The translations under genes were made by a program, and so were the position numbers. This document shows positions 5,776 through 12,523 of a DNA stretch of 18,840 nucleotides, piece by piece. This DNA is from an uncultured bacterium. GTDB taxonomy: Bacteria; Bacillota; Clostridia; Oscillospirales; Ruminococcaceae. Every line of letters begins with the position of its first letter. The stretch's first letter is position 1. Where the stretch lies: positions 1 through 18,840 of the forward strand of contig CAJMLQ010000053.1 in NCBI GenBank assembly GCA_905214265.1, given 5' to 3'. The notes under the pieces are model-generated. The model had not been told where the DNA came from, searched no databases, and was given only the letters and a program-made list of their open reading frames with translations.

Positions 5776-8184
5776 ATGAAAAGCTATGATTTTCAGGCAA
5801 TCGAGAAAAAATGGCAGAAGTACTGGGATGACCACAAGACCTTCCACGCTTCCGACGATTACACCAAGCCCAAGTATTACGCCCTGATCGAGTTCCCGTA
5901 TCCCTCTGGGCAGGGGCTCCACGTGGGCCATCCCCGGCCCTACACCGCCCTTGACATCGTCGCCCGCAAGCGCCGCATGGAGGGCTACAACGTGCTGTTC
6001 CCCATGGGCTGGGACGCCTTCGGCCTGCCCACGGAGAACTTCGCCATCAAAAACCACGTCCATCCCGCGGCGGTGACGGCAAAAAACATCGCCCACTTCA
6101 AGGAACAGCTCAAGTCCCTGGGCCTCTCCTTCGACTGGGACCGGGAGATCAACACCACCGACCCCGACTATTACAAGTGGACGCAGTGGATCTTTTTGAA
6201 GCTCTTCAAGGCCGGGCTGGCCTATAAGAGCGAGATGAATGTCAACTGGTGCACCTCCTGCAAGTGCGTGCTGGCCAATGAGGAGGTCGTGGGCGGCGTC
6301 TGCGAGCGCTGCGGCGGCGAGGTCGTTCACAAGGTCAAATCCCAGTGGATGCTCAAAATCACCGAATACGCCCAGCGGCTCATCGACGACCTGGCCGACG
6401 TCAACTACTTCGATCGGATCAAGGCGACCCAGGTCAACTGGATCGGCCGGTCCACCGGCGCGGAGGTCAACTTTGAGACCGACGCCGGCGATATTCTCAA
6501 GGTCTACACCACCCGGCCCGACACCCTCTTTGGGGCCACCTACATGGTCATTTCCCCGGAGCATCCCTGCATTGAAAAGTGGGCGGACCGGCTGGAAAAT
6601 ATGGATCAGATCCGTGCCTATCAGGCGGAGGCAGCCAAAAAATCCGACTTTGAGCGCACGGAGGTCAACAAGGACAAGACCGGCGTGCGGCTGGAGGGGG
6701 TCATGGCTATCAACCCCGTCAACGGGCGGCAGATTCCTATTTTCATCTCCGATTACGTGCTGGTCAGCTACGGAACCGGCGCGATTATGGCGGTTCCGGC
6801 CCACGATACGCGGGACTACGCCTTTGCCAAGGCTTTCGGCCTGCCCATGGTTGAGGTGGTCCGGGGCGGCGACATTGAGAAGGAGGCCTTTACCGACTGT
6901 GAGACCGGCGTGATGGTCAACTCCGGCTTTTTGGACGGGCTTTCCGTGGAGGAGGCCAAGGAGAAGATCAAGGAGTGGCTCCAGGAAACCGGCAAGGGCG
7001 TGCCCAAGGTCAACTATAAGCTTCGGGACTGGGTGTTTGCCCGGCAGCGGTACTGGGGCGAGCCGATCCCCATCGTTCACTGCGAGAAGTGCGGCTATGT
7101 GGCCATTCCCGAGGAGGAGCTGCCGCTGAAGCTCCCGGATGTGGAGAATTACGAGACCACCGACGACGGGAAATCCCCTCTGGCCAAAATTGACAGCTTT
7201 GTCCACACTACCTGCCCCAAATGCGGCGGGCCCGCCGAGCGGGAAACCGACACCATGCCCCAGTGGGCGGGCTCGTCCTGGTACTTCCTCCGCTACTGCG
7301 ATCCCCACAACAAAGAGCAGCTGGCTTCCCCCGAAGCGCTGAAATACTGGCTCCCCGTGGACTGGTACAACGGCGGCATGGAGCACACGACCCTGCATCT
7401 GCTCTACTCCCGGTTCTGGCACAAATTCCTTTACGATCAGGGCGTCGTTCCCTGCAAGGAACCTTACGCCAAGCGGACCAGTCACGGCATGGTCCTGGGC
7501 GAGAATGGCGAGAAGATGAGCAAATCCCGGGGCAACGTCATCAACCCCGACGACATCGTCAAGGAATTCGGCGCGGACACTATGCGGCTCTATGAGATGT
7601 TCATGGGGGATTTTGAGAAGTCCGCTCCCTGGAGCATGAACTCCGTTCGGGGCTGCAAGCGTTTCCTCGACCGTATCTGGAACCTCCAGGAGATTGTGGT
7701 GGATGGCGACAGCTACCGGAAAGAGGTGGAGACTCCCTTCCACCAGACCATCAAGAAGGTTTCCGAGGACATCGAGAACCTCAAGTACAACACCGCCATT
7801 GCGGCGATGATGAGCCTTTTGAACGTCATCACCGACACCGGCGCTATCACACGGAAGGAGTACCGGGACCTCCTGGTCCTTTTGAATCCCTTCGCGCCCC
7901 ATATGACCGAGGAACTCTTCGAGGTCATGGGCTTCGGCGGCCCTATCACTTCCCAGAAATGGCTTACCTGGGACGAGGCCAAGTGCAAGGAAGCCACCGT
8001 GGAGATCGTGGCGCAGGTCAACGGCAAGATCCGGGCCAAGCTGACTGTCGACGCCGACATCCAGAGCGCCGATGCCATCGCCCTGGCCAAGGCCGACCCT
8101 AAGGTTGCGGCGGAGATCGCCGGGAAAACCGTGGTCAAGGAGCTTTACGTCAAAGGAAAACTGGTCAATATCGTCGTAAAATAA
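5776..8184 (+). CDS. leuS: Leucine--tRNA ligase
   Basis: 802-residue class I aminoacyl-tRNA synthetase that charges tRNA-Leu. The HIGH motif appears as HVGH (49-52) within the YPSGQGLHVGHPRPYTALD stretch; KMSKS is at 580-584. The CP1 editing domain carries the TTRPDTLFG threonine-rich motif from 245 and GTGAIMAVPAHDTRDYAFA further on. Two four-cysteine sites look like zinc knuckles: C159/C162/C176/C179 and C436/C439/C480/C483. I chose ATG 5776 because the GAAAGG site at 5761-5766 is 9 bases upstream; ATG 5767 directly abuts that site, and earlier in-frame starts fall in the T-box. Expression is governed by the tRNA-Leu T-box and ends at a strong hairpin. Confidence 0.97.
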   Translation: MKSYDFQAIEKKWQKYWDDHKTFHASDDYTKPKYYALIEFPYPSGQGLHVGHPRPYTALDIVARKRRMEGYNVLFPMGWDAFGLPTENFAIKNHVHPAAVTAKNIAHFKEQLKSLGLSFDWDREINTTDPDYYKWTQWIFLKLFKAGLAYKSEMNVNWCTSCKCVLANEEVVGGVCERCGGEVVHKVKSQWMLKITEYAQRLIDDLADVNYFDRIKATQVNWIGRSTGAEVNFETDAGDILKVYTTRPDTLFGATYMVISPEHPCIEKWADRLENMDQIRAYQAEAAKKSDFERTEVNKDKTGVRLEGVMAINPVNGRQIPIFISDYVLVSYGTGAIMAVPAHDTRDYAFAKAFGLPMVEVVRGGDIEKEAFTDCETGVMVNSGFLDGLSVEEAKEKIKEWLQETGKGVPKVNYKLRDWVFARQRYWGEPIPIVHCEKCGYVAIPEEELPLKLPDVENYETTDDGKSPLAKIDSFVHTTCPKCGGPAERETDTMPQWAGSSWYFLRYCDPHNKEQLASPEALKYWLPVDWYNGGMEHTTLHLLYSRFWHKFLYDQGVVPCKEPYAKRTSHGMVLGENGEKMSKSRGNVINPDDIVKEFGADTMRLYEMFMGDFEKSAPWSMNSVRGCKRFLDRIWNLQEIVVDGDSYRKEVETPFHQTIKKVSEDIENLKYNTAIAAMMSLLNVITDTGAITRKEYRDLLVLLNPFAPHMTEELFEVMGFGGPITSQKWLTWDEAKCKEATVEIVAQVNGKIRAKLTVDADIQSADAIALAKADPKVAAEIAGKTVVKELYVKGKLVNIVVK

Positions 8185-8190
8185 GCCGTT

Positions 8191-8233
8191 ATCCAGCGCG
8201 GACAGCAGGTTTTGTCCGCGCTGGATGTGTTTT
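8191..8233 (+). terminator. Intrinsic terminator after leuS
   Basis: A 14-bp perfect stem (8191-8204 with 8213-8226) encloses an 8-nt loop and is followed by GTGTTTT. The stem is very stable; the T-run is interrupted. Confidence 0.85.
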
Positions 8234-8328
8234 CGGCGGAAAACTGAATGGATGTTTTGTTTTCCGAAAATTGATCCGCTGAAAAGCGGAAAAGTTTTCA
8301 GAGATACGGAAAAAGTCACGAAAATCCC

Positions 8329-8358
8329 TTGACATTCTGACCCGTGCTGTTATATAAT
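8329..8358 (+). promoter_or_regulatory. Sigma-A type promoter for rpsU
   Basis: A perfect -35 TTGACA (8329-8334) and -10 TATAAT (8353-8358) are separated by 18 bp. Transcription should start near 8365, about 134 bases before the rpsU ATG. It lies in the 314-base gene-free stretch 8185-8498, which otherwise holds the leuS terminator, an AT-rich spacer and the leader described next. Confidence 0.88.
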
Positions 8359-8364
8359 AATAGA

Positions 8365-8498
8365 TACAAATGCTGGTTTTGTCCTGCGGCTCCGTGGAAT
8401 CCTGCGCCTGCGCGCAGATCAGAGGTCGGTTCTGCGGAAAAATCTGCGGGTGGAGGCAGCTTTTAGACCTCTGCCGTTTGGCAAAGGGAGGGAATAGA
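8365..8498 (+). promoter_or_regulatory. Long structured 5' leader of rpsU, function unknown
   Basis: About 134 nt separate the predicted transcript start from the rpsU ATG. CAGAGGTC (8420-8427) pairs perfectly with GACCTCTG (8466-8473). Within it is a direct repeat, CTGCGG AAAAAT CTGCGG, at about 8432-8449. A second, exclusive pairing is possible because GGCAG (8455-8459) can pair with CTGCC (8471-8475). The length and competing pairings suggest a regulatory leader, for example for autogenous control, but I do not recognise a catalogued motif. The ribosome binding site AAAGGGAGGG (8483-8492) follows at once. Confidence 0.45.
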
Positions 8499-8675
8499 AT
8501 GTCGGAAATCAGAGTCAAAGACAACGAGTCTCTGGACAATGCGCTTAAACGCTTCAAACGCTCCTGCGCGAAGTCTGGCGTGCTCGCTGAAGTGCGCAAA
8601 AGAGAGCATTACGAGAAGCCTTCTGTCAAACGCAAAAAGAAATCTGAGGCTGCTCGGAAACGTAAATTTAAATAA
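8499..8675 (+). CDS. rpsU: 30S ribosomal protein bS21
   Basis: 58-residue, very basic protein of the small ribosomal subunit near the mRNA exit and anti-SD region. The N-terminal SEIRVKDNESLDNALKRFKR matches S21 and the C-terminus is a Lys/Arg tail (KRKKKSEAARKRKFK). The start is fixed by AAAGGGAGGG at 8483-8492 and gives the normal family length. An in-frame upstream ATG at 8370 would add 43 unrelated residues from the leader and has no ribosome binding site. The gene is monocistronic, with its own promoter and terminator. In many Firmicutes rpsU is near yqeY; here yqeG follows. Confidence 0.97.
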   Translation: MSEIRVKDNESLDNALKRFKRSCAKSGVLAEVRKREHYEKPSVKRKKKSEAARKRKFK

Positions 8676-8736
8676 TTACGTGTACAACGTTTTAATGGAA
8701 GCAGGCCTGGCCTGAGACCAGCGTATCGTTGTGGAT

Positions 8737-8764
8737 AAAAGCGAGCGGTTTTCGCTCGCTTTTT
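8737..8764 (+). terminator. Intrinsic terminator after rpsU
   Basis: AAAAGCGAGCG (8737-8747) pairs with CGCTCGCTTTT (8753-8763) around a GTTTT loop, and the T-run extends to 8764. It lies just before the yqeG start, so yqeG either relies on read-through or on an unseen promoter. Confidence 0.9.
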
Positions 8765-8787
8765 CATTTGCTTTAAGGGGGATTCGC

Positions 8788-9294
8788 ATGCCGCTGCTTC
8801 AGCCGTGCCGGATGGTGCGGCACATCACCGATCTGCCGGTTTCATTTTTTACGGAAAACGGCATCCGCGCTGTTATCCTGGACGTGGACAACACCCTGAC
8901 CACCCATGGGAACCCCGTTCCGGCGGAAGGGGTCCCGGAGTGGATCGCGCAAATGCAGGAAGCTGGGCTCCAGCTGGCCATTCTTTCCAATAATACCCAG
9001 GAGAGGGTGGAGCCTTTCGCCCGGGTGCTGGGGCTGGATTTTGTCGCCATGGCGTGCAAGCCCCTTCCCCTTGGAGTGGCGCGGGCTTGCAGGCGATATT
9101 CCCTTCGACCGGATCAGGTAGCGCTCATCGGGGACCAGGTGTTCACGGACATGATGAGCGGCAACCTGGGGGGCGTTTATACGATCCTGGTGGAGCCTTA
9201 TGAACTGGAGAATGGTTGGTTCTTCCGGCTCAAGCGGCGGCTGGAAAAGCCAGTGATCCGGCGATATCAGAAGCGGAAGGGGGAGGTAAAATGA
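8788..9294 (+). CDS. yqeG: YqeG-family HAD IIIA-type phosphatase
   Basis: 168-residue HAD superfamily protein. Motif I is LDVDNTLT with nucleophile D32 and acid D34. Motif II is the SNN at 67-69 in AILSNN. Motif III is K91 in CKPLPLG. Motif IV is GDQVFTD (115-121), supplying metal-binding acidic residues. There is no large cap domain, as expected for subfamily IIIA. Physiological substrates of YqeG are not established. I place the start at 8788, preceded by AAGGGGG at 8775-8781; an earlier in-frame GTG at 8731 would run through the rpsU terminator. The stop overlaps the next ATG (ATGA), so translation of the endonuclease IV-like gene is probably coupled. Confidence 0.92.
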   Translation: MPLLQPCRMVRHITDLPVSFFTENGIRAVILDVDNTLTTHGNPVPAEGVPEWIAQMQEAGLQLAILSNNTQERVEPFARVLGLDFVAMACKPLPLGVARACRRYSLRPDQVALIGDQVFTDMMSGNLGGVYTILVEPYELENGWFFRLKRRLEKPVIRRYQKRKGEVK

Positions 9295-10151
9295 GCGCAC
9301 GTTTTGGTCCGGCGGGACGTCCAGACAGCTTTGCGGCAATGGGATTTAAGCGGACGGCGGAGATCCCGGCCTATCTGAAGGAGCTTGGGCTGGATGCCTT
9401 TGAGTATCAATGCGGCCGGGGAGTCCGGTATGTGGAAAAAGAGCTGCTGGAGCTGAAGGAAAAGGCGGCGGCGGGGAACGTGGCGCTGAGCGTCCACGCG
9501 CCCTATTACATCTCCCTTTCCTCGGTGGAGGAGGAAAAGCGGCTGGGCTCCGTGAAGTATATCACCGACACCGCCCAAGCGGCCCGGATCATGGGCGGCG
9601 ACCGTATTGTGGTCCACTCCGGGTCCTGCGGGAAAATTTCCCGGGAGGAGGCCCTGGAGCTGGCGAAGGGAACCCTTCAGCTGGCACTGGACGAGCTTAG
9701 CCGGATGGGGCTTTCGGAAATCATGGTCTGCCCGGAAACCATGGGGAAGGTCAACCAGCTGGGGAGCCTTTCCGAGGTGCTGGAGCTCTGCGCCATAGAC
9801 GAGCGGCTGCTGCCCTGTATCGACTTTGGACACCTGAACGCCCGGACCTTTGGCGGAATCCGGGGACGGGAGGACTATGCTGCAATTCTGGATGCGGTGG
9901 AGAGCCGCCTGGGAGAAGAGCGGGCCAGCCGGTTTCATGCCCATTTTTCCAAGATCGCCTACACCGAAAAGGGCGGGGAGAAGGCCCATCTGACCTTTGC
10001 CGACACGGTTTACGGCCCGGATTTTGAGCCGCTGATGGAAGAAGTCGCCCGCCGGGGGTGGTCACCGCGGTTCATCTGTGAGTCTGCCGGGACCCAGGCT
10101 GAGGATGCCCGGGCCATGGCGGAGCATTACCGGAGGGAGCTGGGCAAATGA
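9291..10151 (+). CDS. Endonuclease IV-like TIM-barrel protein (Nfo/AP-endonuclease 2 family)
   Basis: 286-residue TIM-barrel with the metal-ligand pattern of deoxyribonuclease IV: H69 in SVHAPYY, H109 in VVHSGS, E149 in CPETMGK, D178 and H181 in CIDFGHLNAR, H216 and H218 in FHAHFSKI, and E264 in ICESAG. Endonuclease IV cuts DNA 5' of abasic sites using three metals. The ligand set and order fit, so an AP endonuclease or related nuclease is likely. The same fold also covers sugar isomerases, and the N-terminus (RFGPAGRPDSF) is the clostridial variant, so I leave the symbol blank. It overlaps yqeG and the DUF952 gene by 4 bases at each end, indicating one tight operon. Confidence 0.85.
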   Translation: MSARFGPAGRPDSFAAMGFKRTAEIPAYLKELGLDAFEYQCGRGVRYVEKELLELKEKAAAGNVALSVHAPYYISLSSVEEEKRLGSVKYITDTAQAARIMGGDRIVVHSGSCGKISREEALELAKGTLQLALDELSRMGLSEIMVCPETMGKVNQLGSLSEVLELCAIDERLLPCIDFGHLNARTFGGIRGREDYAAILDAVESRLGEERASRFHAHFSKIAYTEKGGEKAHLTFADTVYGPDFEPLMEEVARRGWSPRFICESAGTQAEDARAMAEHYRRELGK

Positions 10152-10495
10152 TCCTGCACTGCATGGCACGGGAAGGCTGGGAAGCGGCGAAAAGGGCGGG
10201 GAGCTACGTCCTGCCGGAGGGGGAACCCTTCCTCCATGGGTCGCCGGTTTCGTTTTTCTGGCGGGTCGCGCCCAATTTCCGGGAGACACAGGAAGAGCTG
10301 GTTCTGCTGTGCATCGCGGAGGAGCGCGTTGGATCGGAGATCCGCTGGGAGGACGGCGACGGCTGCGGAAGAGCCTATCCGCACATTTACGGGACGCTGA
10401 ATCTGGACGCTGTGGAAGCGGTACTGCCGTATCTCCGGGATGCGGACGGAAATTGGATGAAAAATCCGGAGCTGGCCGGATATCCGGATATCTAA
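10148..10495 (+). CDS. DUF952 family protein
   Basis: 115 residues resembling DUF952. The signs are an N-terminal ILHCMAREGWEAAKRAGSY, a GEPFLHGSPVS segment in place of the family's usual EGFIHCS, and the diagnostic PHIYGTLNLDAVEAV near residues 77-91 (family form PHIYGPLN). DUF952 has no settled function; some members are annotated as glutathione S-transferase-like without biochemical proof, and the fold is thought related to ADP-ribosyltransferase-like folds (uncertain). It starts within the stop of the TIM-barrel gene (ATGA at 10148), so translation is probably coupled. aroQ follows 21 bases after the stop. Confidence 0.75.
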   Translation: MILHCMAREGWEAAKRAGSYVLPEGEPFLHGSPVSFFWRVAPNFRETQEELVLLCIAEERVGSEIRWEDGDGCGRAYPHIYGTLNLDAVEAVLPYLRDADGNWMKNPELAGYPDI

Positions 10496-10516
10496 AACAG
10501 GGAAAGGAAGAATACG

Positions 10517-10951
10517 ATGAAGAAAAAAGTACTGGTGATCCACGGGCCCAACATCAATCTGGTCGGAGAGCGGGAACCGGGAATTTACGGCAAGGAGAGC
10601 TTTGAGAGCATCAATGCGGAGATCCGGGCCCGGGCGGAAGAGCTGGGCTTTGACTGTGAAATCTACCAGTCCAACTGCGAGGGCGAGATCATTGACAAAC
10701 TTCAGGCGGTCCGTCATGAGGTGGACGGCGTGGTGGCCAACATGGGGGCGTATACCCACTATTCCATCGCCATTCGGGACGCCATCGCCGGGATTCGGAT
10801 TCCCTGTATCGAGGTCCATCTTTCCAACGTCCACAGCCGGGAGGAGTTCCGCCACAAGTCGGTGATCGCGCCGGTCTGCGCCGGACAGATCTGCGGCTTC
10901 GGAAAATACAGCTATTTTCTGGCTTTGGAGGGTCTCGCTCATCTGATTTGA
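10517..10951 (+). CDS. aroQ: Type II 3-dehydroquinate dehydratase
   Basis: 144-residue type II dehydroquinase of the shikimate pathway, which removes water from 3-dehydroquinate to give 3-dehydroshikimate. It forms dodecamers in characterised members. Active-site elements are intact: HGPNINLVG (9-17), R19 and Y24 on the flexible lid (GEREPGIYG), N75 in ANMGAYTHYS, H81, the H101-x-SN-x-H105 segment (EVHLSNVH) and R112 in FRHKS. The start is supported by AAAGGA at 10502-10507. Last gene of the yqeG operon; a weak hairpin follows. No other aro gene is in the window, so the pathway is split elsewhere in the genome. Confidence 0.97.
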   Translation: MKKKVLVIHGPNINLVGEREPGIYGKESFESINAEIRARAEELGFDCEIYQSNCEGEIIDKLQAVRHEVDGVVANMGAYTHYSIAIRDAIAGIRIPCIEVHLSNVHSREEFRHKSVIAPVCAGQICGFGKYSYFLALEGLAHLI

Positions 10952-10957
10952 CGGAAA

Positions 10958-10996
10958 TTCTGCGGGTCCGGAGCAAAATCCGGCGAAAACGCAGAA
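10958..10996 (+). terminator. Possible weak terminator hairpin after aroQ
   Basis: TTCTGCG (10958-10964) pairs with CGCAGAA (10990-10996), with an inner CCGG/CCGG pairing. No real T-run follows (AATTTA), so termination is doubtful. Confidence 0.35.
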
Positions 10997-11012
10997 AATT
11001 TACAAATTGCCC

Positions 11013-11041
11013 TTGCAAATAAGACGGAGATACGGTAAAAT
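11013..11041 (+). promoter_or_regulatory. Candidate promoter for efp
   Basis: TTGCAA (11013-11018) and TAAAAT (11036-11041) are spaced 17 bp. Both are near-consensus. A start near 11048 would give an efp leader of about 127 nt. Confidence 0.65.
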
Positions 11042-11047
11042 AATAAG

Positions 11048-11174
11048 GTAATGGAAATGCGCCCAGGGGACCCCAGGCGCGGCTTCCAACAGCGTGATTT
11101 TTCGGCGCCGGTGCTTCCGGCGGGAAGTGATGCACGGTGCAAATATTGCGGGATAGCAAAATGGAGGTTTCTAC
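11048..11174 (+). promoter_or_regulatory. GC-rich structured leader of efp
   Basis: A perfect hairpin CGCCGG-TGCTT-CCGGCG lies at 11106-11122. A GCCCAGGGGACCCCAGGC segment near 11060-11079 can also fold. No T-run follows either element. I do not match it to a known riboswitch class. The ribosome binding site GGAGGT is at 11163-11168. Confidence 0.35.
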
Positions 11175-11732
11175 ATGGTAACAGCAGGCGATTTTCGGAA
11201 CGGCCTTACCTTCGATATGGACGGCGAGGTTATGCAGGTCATCGAGTTCCAGCACGTAAAGCCAGGCAAAGGCGCGGCGTTCGTTCGCACTAAGCTGCGC
11301 AACGTGATTTCCGGCGCCGTCACCGAGACGACGTTCAACCCCACCGCGAAATTCCCGGAGGCGTATATCGAACGCCGTGAGATGGAATATCTTTATAACG
11401 ACGAGAACCTTTACTACTTCATGGACAACGAGACCTACGAGCAGCAGGCCATTGACAGCGCCCATCTGGGCGACGGTTTCCGGTTCGTCAAGGAAAACAC
11501 TCCGGTGAAGGTCCTTTCCTATAAGGGCGTCGTTTTCGGAGTGGAGCCCCCCAACTTTGTGGAGCTGCAGGTCACTAAGACCGATCCCGGCTTCAAGGGC
11601 AACACCGCTACCAATGCCACCAAGCCCGCAACCCTGGAGACCGGCGCTGAGATCAAGGTGCCGCTGTTCATCGACGAGGGTGAGATGATCCGGGTGGATA
11701 CCCGTACCGGCGAATACATGGAACGCGCATAA
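11175..11732 (+). CDS. efp: Translation elongation factor P
   Basis: 185-residue EF-P, which enters the ribosomal E site and rescues ribosomes stalled at polyproline stretches. Domain I carries the KPGKGAAFVRTKLRN loop with the modifiable K32; the C-terminal part ends in the usual FIDEGEMIRVDTRTGEYMERA-type strand (last about 20 residues). The residue environment is PGKGAAF, as in many Firmicutes; which modification, if any, K32 receives cannot be told from the window, as no modification gene is near. The start follows GGAGGT at 11163-11168. It is followed after 83 bases by the CD1247-type gene, a pairing I associate with Clostridia. Confidence 0.97.
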   Translation: MVTAGDFRNGLTFDMDGEVMQVIEFQHVKPGKGAAFVRTKLRNVISGAVTETTFNPTAKFPEAYIERREMEYLYNDENLYYFMDNETYEQQAIDSAHLGDGFRFVKENTPVKVLSYKGVVFGVEPPNFVELQVTKTDPGFKGNTATNATKPATLETGAEIKVPLFIDEGEMIRVDTRTGEYMERA

Positions 11733-11815
11733 GCTGTTCACCTTCTGTCGGCCCGGCGCATGGATGTTCCAAAGCTGGGCATACTGGATGTGAGAATGGA
11801 TAAGGGAGGTATTTT

Positions 11816-12247
11816 ATGGAACTGCTGGAGAAAGTCGCATACCTGAAAGGCCTGATAAGCGGCCTGGAGCTGGACGCGGATAAGAAGGAAACCAAGGTTT
11901 TCAATGCCATTGTGGATGTTCTCGACGATCTGGCCGCTACGGTCACGGATATCGAGGAGGAAACCGACGAGATGTGCCAGCTGCTCGACGTGCTGGACGA
12001 AGATCTGGGCGACGTTGAGGAAGCTGTTTTTGGCGACGATGACGATGAGGACGAGTGCTGCTGCGGCGAGGAGGGGGAGACCTATGAGATCACCTGCCCC
12101 ACCTGCAACAATACCATCTACATTGACGAGTCGATGCTGGACGAGGGCGAGATGAAGTGCCCCAACTGCGGGCAGGATCTGGAGTTCGATCTGGATATCG
12201 ACGGATGTGACTGCGAAGACGGCTGCGATTGCGGCTGTGACAAATAA
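11816..12247 (+). CDS. CD1247-type acidic, cysteine-rich zinc-ribbon protein
   Basis: 143 residues, strongly acidic. Residues 1-75 are predicted helical with leucine and acidic repeats (ELLEKVAYLKGLISGLEL onward), matching the CD1247 N-terminal domain seen in Clostridia. An Asp/Glu run with a CCC triplet follows (about 75-85). A CPTC...CPNC zinc-ribbon pair lies at about 97-121, and the C-terminus ends in a Cys/Asp tail (GCDCEDGCDCGCDK). The ribbon should bind one zinc; the extra cysteines might bind further metal. Function is unknown; no catalytic motif is present. The start is set by AAGGGAGGT at 11802-11810. It probably shares the efp transcript, since no terminator is visible between them, and is followed by a UUCG-loop hairpin. 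Confidence 0.8.
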   Translation: MELLEKVAYLKGLISGLELDADKKETKVFNAIVDVLDDLAATVTDIEEETDEMCQLLDVLDEDLGDVEEAVFGDDDDEDECCCGEEGETYEITCPTCNNTIYIDESMLDEGEMKCPNCGQDLEFDLDIDGCDCEDGCDCGCDK

Positions 12248-12256
12248 GGATGCCGG

Positions 12257-12272
12257 CGGCTTCGGCCGTTTT
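12257..12272 (+). terminator. Short UUCG-tetraloop hairpin terminator after the CD1247-type gene
   Basis: CGGC-TTCG-GCCG (12257-12268) is a very stable cUUCGg tetraloop hairpin and is followed by TTTT. The stem is only 4 bp plus possible G-U pairs, so strength is moderate. Confidence 0.5.
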
Positions 12273-12293
12273 CATCAAAATTATCATTTACCT

Positions 12294-12407
12294 TGTTTCG
12301 GGGCGGAGTGAAAGTCTCCACCGGCGGTGATAGTCCGCGAACACATGCAAATGTGCCGAACCGGTGGAACTCCGGTACCGACGGTTATAGTCCGGATGAA
12401 AGAAACA
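12294..12407 (+). promoter_or_regulatory. FMN riboswitch (RFN element) upstream of ribU
   Basis: Conserved RFN blocks appear in order: GGGGCGGAGTGAAAGTC, CCACCGGCGGTGATAG, TCCGCGA, the variable AACACATGCAAATGTG hairpin, CCGGTGGAACTCCGGT and CCGACGGTTATAGTCCGGATG. The closing P1 helix pairs TGTTTC (12294-12299) with GAAACA (12402-12407). FMN binding in this class represses downstream riboflavin genes; the terminator at 12450-12477 fits transcriptional control. Confidence 0.96.
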
Positions 12408-12449
12408 CACCTTTCCGCGGGGCTTGCCCCGGCTGGAATCCGCGTGTTG

Positions 12450-12477
12450 CGCCCGCAGAGCATCTGCGGGCGTTTTT
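12450..12477 (+). terminator. Riboswitch-controlled intrinsic terminator ahead of ribU
   Basis: CGCCCGCAGA (12450-12459) pairs perfectly with TCTGCGGGCG (12463-12472) around a GCA loop, followed by TTTTT. It is the expected expression platform, formed when FMN is bound. Confidence 0.92.
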
Positions 12478-12523
12478 GTTTGCTCCGACGGGAGCGGGGA
12501 TACCCGCAGAAAGGAACGTCATC

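Noticed and set aside
5704..8319. An 871-codon open frame on the minus strand opposite leuS
   Set aside because: It lies exactly antisense to a complete leucyl-tRNA synthetase with intact motifs. Its His/Gly/Leu/Val-rich product has no family look, it runs through the leuS terminator, and GC-rich codon bias creates such shadows.
8370..8498. N-terminal extension of rpsU from the ATG at 8370
   Set aside because: S21 is normally about 58 residues. The extension has no ribosome binding site, begins about 5 nt after the predicted transcript start and covers the folded leader.
8731..8787. N-terminal extension of yqeG from the GTG at 8731
   Set aside because: It would run through the rpsU terminator hairpin. 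The ATG at 8788 has a good ribosome binding site and fits family length.
12293..12523. N-terminal extension of ribU
   Set aside because: It would translate the FMN riboswitch and its terminator; the ATG at 12524 has its own ribosome binding site.
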